Positions 1-8,752 are shown, numbered from the stretch's first letter. The stretch is DNA of 49,247 nt from Litorilituus sp. (GCA_030754235.1 JASMAS010000012.1:1-49247), one strand, 5' to 3'. Numbers and translations: made by a program. Notes: generated by a model from the sequence alone, not told the origin.

Positions 1-966
1 TTACTCTTGAATTCGTCTAATTTTACTACGTACTCTCGACATATTAGAGTCTTGTGTATAACGTCCTTTTTGTACATGGCGAATTTGAAAAACACCCTCA
101 ATATCAAGCGGTATTCCTTCACTATTGATTAACCATTTAAAGGCGGTGTCTTCATAGGTTTTTCGCCAACGGTTGTCTTGTGTTTGAAACATGCGCAGCT
201 TTTCACAATAACCGATAGCACGAGCAACATCACCATGAACAATTTGAAAAGCACCTTTGGCTTTGTCACGAGCATGTAAACTGAAACCATCGGTTTCAAT
301 ATCAACTAATTGTGGTTCGCTGTCTTGGCGTAGCATAGGATCGTCTTGCGCCAACATTTCTGTGGTGCGCTCTTGTCTTGGGTAATAAAGACTTTCCTGT
401 TTACCTTGTAATTGTTCAGCTAAAGAGTCTAAACAATTCTGATGAAAAATAATGTCGCAATCGGTAAACCATAACCAATCCGCTTTAGTTGAGCGGGCAG
501 CCATGTTTCTTCCTATCCCGCGTCTAAAAAGTTTTCCTTTAGAAAGTACTTGAAAGTTCCAAGTGACATTTTTAACGTTTTTTTGGCTGAAAAAATCAAC
601 CACGGCTTGGCTTTTTTCATCTTCTTTAGCATAAAAAACAGTGACGGTTAGGGCACATTTCGTTGGTGGGTTATTAACAAATGAGCTAAGTTGGTAGGTG
701 AGCATATTAGCGTAACCCCAACAGTGGCTTACAATCTCTAAATTGAAAAAGCCATTAACGGCTTTTCGCTGTGTTCTTTGTGGGAGCGCTTCTCTAAACC
801 ATGAACGGGGGAGAATTCGTTTCATGCACAGCCTAAAAAATTGAATGGCGTACGTGTTATACCAACGTGGGGCATAGGTTTTTGTTATTATCATATGCGA
901 GTAGGTTAAATAATTAGCGAAGCGCCCAGTATACCATATTTTTTTAGGGTTTAAATTAAAGAGCAA
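1..966 (-). CDS. Glycosyltransferase, GT-A fold, galactosyltransferase-like
   Basis: A 321-residue protein that probably adds a sugar to LPS core or another surface glycan in the cytoplasm. The middle carries a hydrophobic strand ending in a DxD-type motif (WFTDCDIIF, about residue 170), which binds metal and nucleotide-sugar in GT-A enzymes. Later comes YEDTAFKWLI, an acidic pair typical of the GT2/GT7-like galactosyltransferase C-terminal half. No signal peptide or membrane segment is evident. The stop codon sits on the first three bases of the window, so the gene is complete. The longest frame starts at TTG 966; an ATG at 894 gives a protein 24 residues shorter, and neither has a good ribosome site. 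It is the last visible gene of a minus-strand run with a capsule-type transferase and waaA, which suggests a glycan role. Donor and acceptor cannot be told from sequence. Confidence 0.75.
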   Translation of the reverse strand: MLFNLNPKKIWYTGRFANYLTYSHMIITKTYAPRWYNTYAIQFFRLCMKRILPRSWFREALPQRTQRKAVNGFFNLEIVSHCWGYANMLTYQLSSFVNNPPTKCALTVTVFYAKEDEKSQAVVDFFSQKNVKNVTWNFQVLSKGKLFRRGIGRNMAARSTKADWLWFTDCDIIFHQNCLDSLAEQLQGKQESLYYPRQERTTEMLAQDDPMLRQDSEPQLVDIETDGFSLHARDKAKGAFQIVHGDVARAIGYCEKLRMFQTQDNRWRKTYEDTAFKWLINSEGIPLDIEGVFQIRHVQKGRYTQDSNMSRVRSKIRRIQE

Positions 967-1038
967 TAACTTTTTAGTTCACTATCATGTAAATAAGAGT
1001 GACTACTAGCGCTTGTATTTTCCTTTTTTTATCACGCA

Positions 1039-2313
1039 TTAACCGAGGTGATTTGCTAAACGGTCGGTCTCAAATATACGTGAAGTGATGGCCTCGATAT
1101 GCAGTTTATCTTCTTTTTTGTTCAGTTCACCATCAATATGGTTAGTCGTATTCGCTAGCGTTTTTTGCCAATCAGTTGGGATACAGTAAACTTCGGTAAT
1201 AAAGTGAATAAATTTTTGTCGGAGTACTTCATTGAATTGCCATGTAGGTAAACTGGATAAAGCTTCAAGTAACTCTCTTTCGCTACTGGCTGATAACACA
1301 AGTTGTTTAATATTGTAACAAGCATTACCTAAGGTAAGCACCTTTTTACCTAGCAGTAATGATTCTAACCCTACAGTAGAATTAATGGTTATCACCGCTT
1401 GGGCATTTTCAATAAGTTCTTGAGTATTGTTTTCATTAGCGAATAAGCAATCTTTGTCTACGTTATATAAGTGACGAAAGTTACCAGGCCAAGATGGGTG
1501 CTCTTTAAATACTAAATAAGGAAATTTAGTTTGGCCTTGCTGTAACAAGTGATTACGTGCATTACGAACTAGGTGAAAAAGTTGTTCCATTGACTTTACC
1601 CAAGGGGAGTGCAAAACAACTTGACTATCTGCGGGCACTTGAAATGGGATAAAGATATAAGGAAAATTAAGAGAGTTAAGTTGCTGATCAGTGGGTTTTC
1701 TTTTTCTGTGCGGGTCACGCGTGAGCAGTTGTACGTCTTGACTTCTTAATGATTGTTTTTGTTTCTGTTTGTTATCAATAGCTTTGCTATCAATAGCATC
1801 ATTTGAGCTAGGGATGTAATTTAGGTAAAAATCTGGGCTGCGCGGTAAGCTGTTATGTGCATTAACACCGTTATAGTCAGCTGTTGTAGTATTGGGTAAC
1901 AAGCCATTTTCAAAGAATAATATTCTTTTTTTAGCATGCTCAGCTGCTTTGACCATAGTTAAATAGGGTTGTTTTTGTCCATTCCATATTGCCACAGCTT
2001 CACAGCTTAGCTTATTAAAAATATGATAGTAATGAAAAAATCTAGCAGACTCGGTACGATAAGCGATTAAGCAATAAAGCCGCCAACACCATGAGTATTT
2101 GGCCAGCGCAGGGTAGTTTATTCTCTGACGACGAAGATGTGCTGCTAATAATTGATCACCATCAAACGGAACGGCTCTAAAGAAACCGAATATTAACGAT
2201 AGCGTTGGGTAAACAGGAAATATAACTTGAGCTGAATTTTTCATCGTTTTGGCAATTAACTGATAATAGCGATATCGTTTACTTGAGTTGGCGACAAAAA
2301 TTATTTTGTTCAT
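1039..2313 (-). CDS. Capsule polysaccharide synthesis family protein (KpsS/KpsC-like transferase)
   Basis: A 424-residue protein resembling the capsule-synthesis family (Pfam Capsule_synth), whose characterised members KpsS and KpsC transfer Kdo onto lipid acceptors. Supporting segments are FFENGLLPNTTTADYNGVNA near residue 135 and a C-terminal block near 310 (AVITINSTVGLESLLLGKKV). The latter matches the conserved STVGLE nucleotide-sugar site of these GT-B-like proteins. There is no signal peptide. An insert around residues 175-205 is rich in Lys, Gln and Ser and is probably a linker. It starts at a clear ATG. It lies 46 bp downstream of waaA, another Kdo-handling enzyme, so an LPS or capsule linkage role is likely. 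The exact sugar is inference. Confidence 0.7.
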   Translation of the reverse strand: MNKIIFVANSSKRYRYYQLIAKTMKNSAQVIFPVYPTLSLIFGFFRAVPFDGDQLLAAHLRRQRINYPALAKYSWCWRLYCLIAYRTESARFFHYYHIFNKLSCEAVAIWNGQKQPYLTMVKAAEHAKKRILFFENGLLPNTTTADYNGVNAHNSLPRSPDFYLNYIPSSNDAIDSKAIDNKQKQKQSLRSQDVQLLTRDPHRKRKPTDQQLNSLNFPYIFIPFQVPADSQVVLHSPWVKSMEQLFHLVRNARNHLLQQGQTKFPYLVFKEHPSWPGNFRHLYNVDKDCLFANENNTQELIENAQAVITINSTVGLESLLLGKKVLTLGNACYNIKQLVLSASSERELLEALSSLPTWQFNEVLRQKFIHFITEVYCIPTDWQKTLANTTNHIDGELNKKEDKLHIEAITSRIFETDRLANHLG

Positions 2314-2359
2314 AATCGTGCTTGAGGGGATTTATATGATGAAAAATTGACGGTATAGG

Positions 2360-3709
2360 TTACTGTGGCTTTATTGTTGAGGCAAGTAACTTTTCAACCT
2401 CAGCAATAAGCAATGTTAATGCGCCTATATTTTCTTTAATCACTTGGCAGGCGTTATTACCAAGTTTGATTTGATATGGCTTATCACTTAATAATCGGAT
2501 AACACTGGCTGCTAACTCTTTAGTATTATTGGCAATTAACACTGCCTCGCTGTTTTCCAATAACGCATAAACCTCCCTAAAATTAAAGGTATGTGGTCCA
2601 CTTATGACGGGTGCAGAAAATGCGGCTGGTTCTAAAGGGTTATGGCCTCCGTGTTCAATTAAACTACCACCAACAAATGCAACGTCGGCAATACCCCAAA
2701 AGGTCAAAAGCTCCCCCATAGAGTCGCCAAGTACTACTTGAGTTGTTTTACTCGGAGAAATGGCATCGCTGCGTTTAACCATGGTTAATTTCTCATTGAT
2801 TATGTGCTCTTCTACGGTGTGAAAATATTCAGGGTGACGAGGAACAATAACTAATAGTGTGTCAGGGATGGCGGCAAGCACGCTTTTAAAAGCATGTAGA
2901 ATAGCTGTTATTTCATCTAAGTGAATGCTACCAACCACCCAAACAGGTCTGCTTGGAGCCCATAACTGCTTTATTTTATGGCTGGCTTGTTTCAGTTCTT
3001 GATTTAACACGATGTCAAATTTTACATTGCCTACTACCGCTAATTGCTGTTCAGTTAGGCCTAATTGCAAAAATCTTTGTCCATCTTCCTTGTTTTGAAC
3101 CGCTACCTTATTGATATGAGTCATCATATCATGGCTTACTTTAGCTACTTTTAAGTATCCTTTTAATGATTGCTGCGATAAGCGTGCATTTGCTATTAGT
3201 ACCTTCGTTTTATTAAGATGAGCATAATGTAATAAGTTAGGCCATAACTCCGTTTCCATTATAATTAAAAATTGTGGCTTAATTTTAGCGATAAAACGTT
3301 TCATTGCACCAGGCGTGTCAAAAGGTAGATAGGTGTAAAAAACACTATCGCCAAAGGCTAACTTAATTTGTTCTAAGCCTGTTGGTGTTGTTGCTGTAAC
3401 GGTTATGGGAAGCTTGGAATGTTTTTGTTGTAATGCCTTAATCAGCGGGATGGCGGCAATAGTTTCTCCTATAGAACAACAGTGGAAACAAAGACCATGT
3501 TCAATACCTTTAGGCGCCTTAAAAAAACCTAAGCGTTGAAACCACTGCTTTCGATATTCTGGTGATTTACGCCCTTTACGCCAAATGCGTAAGAACATAA
3601 AAGGCAACCATAAATAGATAATAACACAATATAAAATACGATTAATTCTAAAATTAGTTATTGCCAATTTTCTGCCACCCAAGTTGAAGGAAGAACTTTT
3701 CGATACCAT
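2360..3709 (-). CDS. waaA: 3-deoxy-D-manno-octulosonic acid (Kdo) transferase WaaA/KdtA
   Basis: Transfers Kdo from CMP-Kdo to lipid IVA at the inner face of the cytoplasmic membrane, the first core step of LPS synthesis. An N-terminal membrane anchor (ILYCVIIYLWLPFMFLRIW) is followed by RKGRKSPEYRKQWFQRLGFF and the GT30 half with CSIGETIAAIPLI. Further on are FDTPGAMKRFIAKIKP, METELWPNLL, NARLS, and GSIHLDE with the C-terminal HNPLEPAAFSAPVI. Length fits the family (about 420-450). The longest frame starts at ATG 3709 and overlaps the upstream glycosyltransferase by 52 bp. TTG 3667, preceded by a GGTGGC-like site, gives an N-terminus that lines up better with E. coli KdtA and only a 10-bp overlap, and may be the true start. 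It is essential in most Gram-negatives and sits in the glycan cluster. Confidence 0.95.
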   Translation of the reverse strand: MVSKSSSFNLGGRKLAITNFRINRILYCVIIYLWLPFMFLRIWRKGRKSPEYRKQWFQRLGFFKAPKGIEHGLCFHCCSIGETIAAIPLIKALQQKHSKLPITVTATTPTGLEQIKLAFGDSVFYTYLPFDTPGAMKRFIAKIKPQFLIIMETELWPNLLHYAHLNKTKVLIANARLSQQSLKGYLKVAKVSHDMMTHINKVAVQNKEDGQRFLQLGLTEQQLAVVGNVKFDIVLNQELKQASHKIKQLWAPSRPVWVVGSIHLDEITAILHAFKSVLAAIPDTLLVIVPRHPEYFHTVEEHIINEKLTMVKRSDAISPSKTTQVVLGDSMGELLTFWGIADVAFVGGSLIEHGGHNPLEPAAFSAPVISGPHTFNFREVYALLENSEAVLIANNTKELAASVIRLLSDKPYQIKLGNNACQVIKENIGALTLLIAEVEKLLASTIKPQ

Positions 3710-4377
3710 TTACCACTGCGACCAATGATGGCATCAGGTGGGTTAGGTTTACCATGAAAGACAATGATTTTAGCCCCCGCTGGTTTTTTTGGAGGGGTAA
3801 ACCATGCAGACAAGCCTTTTTGTACACAGTTATATTTAAAACTTTTGCACCAACTTTCTGGCCAGTAAGTCAATTGTGCCTTACTGGCCATGTACTGAGA
3901 TAAATATTCTTGTTCATTCCTTACATTTTTACGGATTTTATGATGGTTTTTTCTAAAGTTAGTTAGAATGTCTTCATGTTGATTGAGGGTAAAACGGTAA
4001 ACCGATGAGTTGCCAGTAACGTCTTTCTTAACCCAATCTTTAATGATAGGAAACTGCGCATCATGATCAAAAAAGCAGTCGATGTTATCAACAATAACAA
4101 TATCTAAGTCTAAAAATAGTGCTTCGCCTTCGAGATCATACAAAGGGGCTGTGAATGTTACTAATTTGTCCCAGCCTCGCTCAGGGCCATCAGGAATATT
4201 TAATTGAGGAATGGGGTACGACTCTATACCAGCGGATAAGCCAGTGCTGTCATCTGTTAAACAAATAAATCGAAATTGACGACGCATATGCCGGCATACC
4301 ATGGAATATAGAGTGTTAACATAATCGGGGCCGTATTTGTCACCCCATTTCATACAGATGATATTTGCTATTGGCAC
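3658..4377 (-). CDS. Glycosyltransferase (GT8-like, DxD)
   Basis: A 239-residue transferase with an N-terminal nucleotide-sugar strand, an FICLTDD segment near residue 40 and a clear DxD motif within LFLDLDIVIVDNIDCFF (about residues 87-103). A conserved GWDKLVTF lies before it and a C-terminal IIVFHGKPNPPDA near 210. The pattern matches hypothetical glycosyltransferases of LPS-core clusters; family GT8 is my best guess. It starts at GTG 4377, supported by a strong AAGGAAG ribosome site 6 bp upstream. The 3' end overlaps the start region of waaA, so the two are probably co-transcribed and translationally coupled. Sugar and acceptor are unknown. Confidence 0.75.
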   Translation of the reverse strand: MPIANIICMKWGDKYGPDYVNTLYSMVCRHMRRQFRFICLTDDSTGLSAGIESYPIPQLNIPDGPERGWDKLVTFTAPLYDLEGEALFLDLDIVIVDNIDCFFDHDAQFPIIKDWVKKDVTGNSSVYRFTLNQHEDILTNFRKNHHKIRKNVRNEQEYLSQYMASKAQLTYWPESWCKSFKYNCVQKGLSAWFTPPKKPAGAKIIVFHGKPNPPDAIIGRSGKWYRKVLPSTWVAENWQ

Positions 4378-4434
4378 GGATTACTTCCTTATATATTTAT
4401 TCATATTGTTTGTGACAAAAAAAGTTAAGTTGTT

Positions 4435-4485
4435 GCTATGTGTTTTATCATAGCGCTTAAAGGGTAATGAACTCATCGTTACCCT
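4435..4485 (-). terminator. Tandem hairpins downstream of the Wzi gene
   Basis: Two short inverted repeats follow the Wzi stop. One is AGGGTAA/TTACCCT (4461-4467 with 4479-4485); the other is GCTATG/CATAGC (4435-4440 with 4449-4454). On the minus strand they are followed, after about 10 bp, by a run of T. They probably form a weak terminator or 3' processing structure that partly separates wzi from the glycosyltransferase genes. Confidence 0.4.
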
Positions 4486-4494
4486 GGCTAAGAA

Positions 4495-6105
4495 TTAAAA
4501 GTGGTATTCCCAACTTGCTTTTAAGCTGCCATCAATGTCAGTTTCATTATTGCGTGTTATTTTACTGCGAAAAAGAGTCGCTTCAATATTTAGTAAGCCT
4601 TTCATCACCGGAAAGCGATATCCTCCTTCAATTTGGAGCCTTTTTTGTGCAAATTCACTCACTGGGTGAGCAAAGCTGCGACCGCCCCTATCACTGTCGT
4701 CTTTATTAATATGAAGGAGCTTTAGCTTAGCATACCAACTGGTGTCGTTAGATTGAACTTGATTAAGCCCTACAGTTAATACTTCACTGTCACTGTCGTA
4801 CGTACTGCCCATGGAACGGCGATAACGGCGATAACCGTCAATGAAAACACCGTGTTCATAGGCACAATTACCTCTAACGCCAATATGACCACCTATTGTA
4901 CAATCGACAAAGGTATTGACATACTCAATAAAAAACTGACCTAATTTCTCACCATCACCAAACGATGTTTCTAAGCCTAGTTGATACATTATATTGGCAG
5001 GCAAACCACCCGCTTCATCTTCGCCAATCACTTCGCCATAAAGAGCTAGGTTTTGTTCAAAGAGTGATGTTGACCAATGAATATCCATGCCGCCAAGTTG
5101 ATTGCCTGGTTCGGTTTCTTTAGTTATCTCGCCATCAATCTCGGTATTATCATTGCCGCGTAGCATATTCCAAAAAGTTCTGAAATTCGTTTTTCTGCCG
5201 TTGCCACCCCACTGTGCTGCCCGGCTAAAACCAATTTCTAAAGAGTCAATCGGTTTAAAATTAACTCTCGCGCCCCAGATGCGAATGTTCTCAGTTTGAT
5301 TATTATGCTCTTGAACCCCAAAATGGGTTGTCATGCTTATTGGTCCAAGCCAATTCAATACAGGAAAGTCAATCGCTTCATTAGTATGGCGGGTAAATTT
5401 TAGCGCAGGTACAGCAATGGCGTTGTTGCTTAGAATCAGAGTGCTGTCTTGACCTGGTCCCCACCACTGAGACTGCTGACCTAAACTCACTACCCAGTTA
5501 CCAACAAATGTAGCTAAATAACTACCTTCAAAATTAAGGTTTTTATTATTTGCAGCATTATTGGTGTAATTAACACTGGTTTTAAATGCCCAATTATCGC
5601 CAATATTTTCATAAAAGACATTGAGTTCGCCTTTAGCTTGATAACGTTCACCCACTGATTGGAAATCATCATTGTTAGAAGTAGCTTTGATCTTCAAACC
5701 TTTAGTTGAGGGTTTCTTTGAGTATTTAAGGGCGTGCTTTACATACTGTAATGCAAATTTTAAATGCTGGGGAGTATTTTTATACTTGGCTGCATTTAAA
5801 TCAGAAACAATATTTTTATACATCAGTGGATAAGTATTAATTGGTGTTTTAATAATGCCGCCATGTGCTAAGGCTTTAATACTGGCCTTAAGGTAAGGAT
5901 CATCGGTGCCAACCCAAGGCGTTGCAAAAGCTGACGGTATGAATAAGCCAAGTAATAATGTAGTAAAGAGTAAAATGCGAAAAAAGTTAGGTAAATAACC
6001 TTTTTTTGCAAGGCTAAAAAGATTAACGCGAGAAAAAAATAAGAAAGCTTTGATGTTCATAGAAATAGTCATAGTTTTATTGCAAATGATACAGGAGCTG
6101 CGCAA
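4495..6105 (-). CDS. wzi: Capsule assembly Wzi-family outer-membrane protein
   Basis: Wzi is an outer-membrane beta-barrel lectin that anchors capsular polysaccharide at the cell surface. The frame has a signal peptide with hydrophobic core LLFTTLLLGLF ending in AFA before TPWVGTDD. Next is a helical N-terminal plug region (residues about 65-130, KASIKALAHGGII and AALKY-like repeats). The barrel contains the family hallmark SQWWGPGQDSTLILSNNA and ends in an aromatic residue (SWEYHF), typical for Bam substrates. Length (about 500) fits. The longest frame starts at TTG 6105; ATG 6072 or 6060 give a more ordinary signal peptide, and none has a clear ribosome site. It heads the minus-strand glycan cluster. 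Confidence 0.85.
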   Translation of the reverse strand: MRSSCIICNKTMTISMNIKAFLFFSRVNLFSLAKKGYLPNFFRILLFTTLLLGLFIPSAFATPWVGTDDPYLKASIKALAHGGIIKTPINTYPLMYKNIVSDLNAAKYKNTPQHLKFALQYVKHALKYSKKPSTKGLKIKATSNNDDFQSVGERYQAKGELNVFYENIGDNWAFKTSVNYTNNAANNKNLNFEGSYLATFVGNWVVSLGQQSQWWGPGQDSTLILSNNAIAVPALKFTRHTNEAIDFPVLNWLGPISMTTHFGVQEHNNQTENIRIWGARVNFKPIDSLEIGFSRAAQWGGNGRKTNFRTFWNMLRGNDNTEIDGEITKETEPGNQLGGMDIHWSTSLFEQNLALYGEVIGEDEAGGLPANIMYQLGLETSFGDGEKLGQFFIEYVNTFVDCTIGGHIGVRGNCAYEHGVFIDGYRRYRRSMGSTYDSDSEVLTVGLNQVQSNDTSWYAKLKLLHINKDDSDRGGRSFAHPVSEFAQKRLQIEGGYRFPVMKGLLNIEATLFRSKITRNNETDIDGSLKASWEYHF

Positions 6106-6430
6106 AAATTACTATACTCCTAAGGTGGTTAAATGAGTGGTGATAGATTGTTAGTAACGCGCTAAATCGAGGCATTTATAATTAGTTTTTACTTGATTAT
6201 ACATTGGACTCTACCTTTTTCTTAGACCCTTAAAAAGAAAGAGGTGGAGCGCTAAGGACAAATAACACTACTAAGTTTGGAATATAACATGTAAAGGTCA
6301 TTAATAGGATCCGTTAGCTAAAATTTGTTAAAGTAATACAAGGTTCAACTTCAGAATATGCCGCGTGAAATGACCAGTCGCTATTGCAGATTAAGAGAAT
6401 GTTGGTGTTGTATTACCTCTTTGTATAGCG
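6106..6430. other. Gene-free stretch with two inverted repeats
   Basis: This stretch of 325 bp has no credible coding frame. It contains an 11-bp hairpin with one wobble pair (6213-6223 with 6235-6245). A perfect 9-bp inverted repeat, GTAATACAA/TTGTATTAC, lies at 6333-6341 and 6408-6416 with a 66-bp spacing. It must hold the promoter of the Wzi gene and the 3' end of the SH3 gene, but I see no convincing -35/-10 pair. Confidence 0.4.
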
Positions 6431-7060
6431 TTAACTCCAGCTGTCCATTGAGCTACGACGACGAGTAAAAAATTTAGGTAAGATTAGCCCTAAAAATAAG
6501 CCTACCCCTAACACCATCGCGCCATTAAAAAACCATTGCGTTTTAATTTTAGTGTCTTGGTCTCTTACTTTGCTTTTTGTTTGTTTAAATTGTTGTTTTA
6601 TTGAATTAAATTTATTTTGTAGAGCAAGTTTTTCTTGATTTAATTGCTCTAGGTTGTTGGTTAGTTCATTTATTTTGCCATCAAGCTGTGTTGTTAAGCC
6701 ATTTCTTGACGCTATTTTGCCATTTAGTTCAGCAACAACAAAGCGAAGTCCAGGTTTACTGGTGACATATTTTGATTCGACCCAAGTAACACGTTTTTTT
6801 TCATCAATAATTTCACTGTAATTATTCTCAACTTTTCCCGTAATTACTATTTGAGCTCCAGCATTAATAGTGCCTAAAATACGGTAATTAGTACTAGGGC
6901 CTGCATGCATATATATAAACAAGTCATCAGAGATATAGCCTTGTTTGTTTTCTAATGGATTTTCTTGAGCTTGCAGAGAAAATACAGTAGAAAAAATGAT
7001 GAAAAAACCTAGGGCACTTTGCTTAATTGCTTGCCTTAGGGAAAGAGCTAGAATATTCAT
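6431..7060 (-). CDS. TIGR04211-type SH3 domain membrane protein (YgiM-like)
   Basis: A 209-residue envelope protein with the layout of E. coli YgiM. A signal peptide or anchor (residues 1-31, ALGFFIIFSTVFSLQAQ) precedes a bacterial SH3 domain (about 40-105, with LFIYMHAGPSTNYRILGTI and VTWVESKYV). A coiled coil follows (about 120-170, repeated LNQEKLALQNK-type heptads), then a C-terminal membrane helix (GAMVLGVGLFLGLILPKFF) and a basic tail RRRSS. Function is unknown; SH3b domains often contact cell wall peptides. It is divergent from the CYTH gene. E. coli likewise has ygiM beside ygiF, so this neighbourhood is conserved. Confidence 0.85.
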   Translation of the reverse strand: MNILALSLRQAIKQSALGFFIIFSTVFSLQAQENPLENKQGYISDDLFIYMHAGPSTNYRILGTINAGAQIVITGKVENNYSEIIDEKKRVTWVESKYVTSKPGLRFVVAELNGKIASRNGLTTQLDGKINELTNNLEQLNQEKLALQNKFNSIKQQFKQTKSKVRDQDTKIKTQWFFNGAMVLGVGLFLGLILPKFFTRRRSSMDSWS

Positions 7061-7209
7061 ACTAAAACCATACCATTGGGTAAAAAATCATTAGAAAACA
7101 AATATTATGTGTTTGACGCCGTTATATCAAGTTTTTGATAGTAATATAAAATTGGGTATCAGTCTTAACAAGGTGTATCCTGTGCATGTTTAAAAAATAA
7201 TGAAGAGTG

Positions 7210-7866
7210 ATGAAAAAGTTAATGAGTGCAGAAATAGAACTTAAGTACCTGTTACCAGAAAATAACAACAAAAATGATCAAGTCGCCGATAAAATTAGCG
7301 CTATGTTATCGGCAAATAAAGTAGATTTTATATTTGCTCACAAACAATTGTGTAATGATTATTTTGATACACCAACCCTTGAATTAAGAAAAATGGATGT
7401 TGGCTTACGGATCAGAACAGTAGAAAATAACTATGAGCAAACGATCAAAACCTCAGGTACCGTTGTTGATGGTTTGCATCAACGGCCTGAATTTAATGTA
7501 AATATTCCCACTAAGCAACTTGAATTATCCTTGTTTCCCGTACATGTTTGGCCAGAAGGCGTTGACTTATCGTCTTTGCATCAAAAGTTACGGGTGATTT
7601 TTTCAACTCATTTTACTCGTAAAACATGGTTGATTAAGCAGGGTGAAAATGTGATTGAATTAGCATTAGATAATGGTGATATCTGTGTTGATAACTACCA
7701 TCGCTCCTTTATCATTAGCGAAATCGAAATTGAATTAGTTAGAGGTAAGCAGCAAGCCCTTTTTGAATTGGCTACGCAATTAAAGAATATTATTAATATA
7801 ACACCAGGAAATTTGAGTAAAGCGGCACGAGGCTATCGTTTGTATTACGAAAAATTAAACAAATGA
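7210..7866 (+). CDS. CYTH domain protein (YgiF N-terminal-like, inorganic triphosphatase family)
   Basis: A 218-residue CYTH protein. The signature ExExK appears at the start as EIELKY, followed by the tunnel-fold residues of the family: YFDTPTLELRKMDVGLRIR, EQTIKT, RPEFN, IELALDNGDI and ISEIEIELVRG. Family members hydrolyse inorganic triphosphate or other triphosphates with a metal ion, and E. coli YgiF is a triphosphatase. E. coli YgiF also carries a C-terminal CHAD domain (about 433 residues in total); here the protein ends after the CYTH part. Starts GTG 7207, ATG 7210 and ATG 7222 are all possible. I use ATG 7210, but MSAEIELKY from 7222 fits the family equally well. Its YgiM-like neighbour supports orthology with ygiF. 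Confidence 0.85.
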   Translation: MKKLMSAEIELKYLLPENNNKNDQVADKISAMLSANKVDFIFAHKQLCNDYFDTPTLELRKMDVGLRIRTVENNYEQTIKTSGTVVDGLHQRPEFNVNIPTKQLELSLFPVHVWPEGVDLSSLHQKLRVIFSTHFTRKTWLIKQGENVIELALDNGDICVDNYHRSFIISEIEIELVRGKQQALFELATQLKNIINITPGNLSKAARGYRLYYEKLNK

Positions 7867-7903
7867 AAAGCCAGAAGGATGAGGCAATGATCTAAAAAGT
7901 AAA

Positions 7904-7932
7904 AAAGCCAATAACAGCTAGTGATTGGCTTT
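7904..7932. terminator. Bidirectional terminator between the CYTH and cold-shock genes
   Basis: A 9-bp stem (7904-7912 with 7924-7932, core AGCCAAT/ATTGGCT) with an 11-nt loop. It is flanked by an A-run on the left and a T-rich stretch on the right, so it can stop both converging transcripts. Confidence 0.8.
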
Positions 7933-7976
7933 GTTGTTTTTGTTCAATAATCTTTGCGATTATGTTCAGCTACTCA

Positions 7977-8183
7977 TTAAAGAGCAACTATATTCTCAGC
8001 TTGTGGGCCTTTCTGACCATCAGTTACTTTGAATTCAACTTTTTGGCCTTCAGTGAGGGTTCTAAAACCATCACCAACAATCGCGTTAAAGTGTGCAAAA
8101 ACGTCAGGGCCGTTTTGTTGTTCGATGAAACCGAAGCCTTTTGCTTCGTTAAACCATTTTACTGTACCAGTAGTTGTAGACAT
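7977..8183 (-). CDS. Cold-shock protein, CspA family
   Basis: A 68-residue single cold-shock domain (OB fold) that binds single-stranded RNA and DNA and melts RNA secondary structure. RNP1 is KGFGFIEQ and RNP2 is DVFAHF. The start [15 protein letters not shown] and the end PQAENIVAL are typical of CspA/CspE-type proteins. An AGGA ribosome site precedes ATG 8183. It is monocistronic, with a strong promoter, a leader of about 175 nt and a bidirectional terminator. The leader length matches cold-inducible csp genes such as E. coli cspA, so leader-based thermoregulation is plausible. The exact paralogue cannot be assigned. Confidence 0.95.
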   Translation of the reverse strand: MSTTTGTVKWFNEAKGFGFIEQQNGPDVFAHFNAIVGDGFRTLTEGQKVEFKVTDGQKGPQAENIVAL

Positions 8184-8360
8184 ATTTGTATCCTAAATTT
8201 TATGAGTAAGTGTGCTTATTGCTATCTTAGATCAAGCTTAAATAGTAAAAGCGGGTTTGCTAAAAAGTGTTGCTATTACTTATAAAACAGGACGTGACAA
8301 CTCAGAAATAAGAATTATCAGCGAAATGGTGTACAACAATATAAAAACGAACTTTAAGCG
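8184..8360 (-). promoter_or_regulatory. Long 5' untranslated leader of the cold-shock gene
   Basis: From the predicted start point near 8360 to ATG 8183 lie about 175 nt without a coding frame. Leaders of similar length in E. coli cspA act as cold-sensing RNA. I do not see an exact E. coli-type cold box. Confidence 0.5.
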
Positions 8361-8366
8361 GGTGGA

Positions 8367-8394
8367 ATTATAAAGGTGTGCCTGTTGTTGTCAA
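8367..8394 (-). promoter_or_regulatory. Sigma-70 promoter of the cold-shock gene
   Basis: A perfect TTGACA (8389-8394, read on the minus strand) and a perfect TATAAT (8367-8372) are separated by 16 bp. This is the strongest consensus promoter in the window. It predicts transcription from about 8360. Confidence 0.85.
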
Positions 8395-8752
8395 TACTTA
8401 CTTACTCCTGTGTTGGTCAAAAAGCAAACACAATCATCTTGTGTGTTTACTTTACATATGCTCAATTTATTTATAATGGACAAAAAAACAAAAAAATTTC
8501 AATGACTGACATCGCGTAATTTTAAAAAAATTCTTTACGAAATATTTCGGAGTGATGTTTTTGTTGATTTGCCTGTAAACCACGGTAATTGTAGGGATGT
8601 AGCTGAATAAGTTTTTTTTACTTTTTAATAGCTGTTGTCGTAGTTAACATTTTTTTAATATATTTTACTTTAACACACAGTGTTTTTAATGTTTCTTCAC
8701 AATATCATTTACTTGTAAAGTGAGACAGAGTGATCTATAAATGGTTGGCTTC

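Noticed and set aside
7962-8285. 107-codon plus-strand open frame over the cold-shock gene
   Set aside because: Antisense to the csp coding region and leader; Cys/Phe-rich and without family resemblance.
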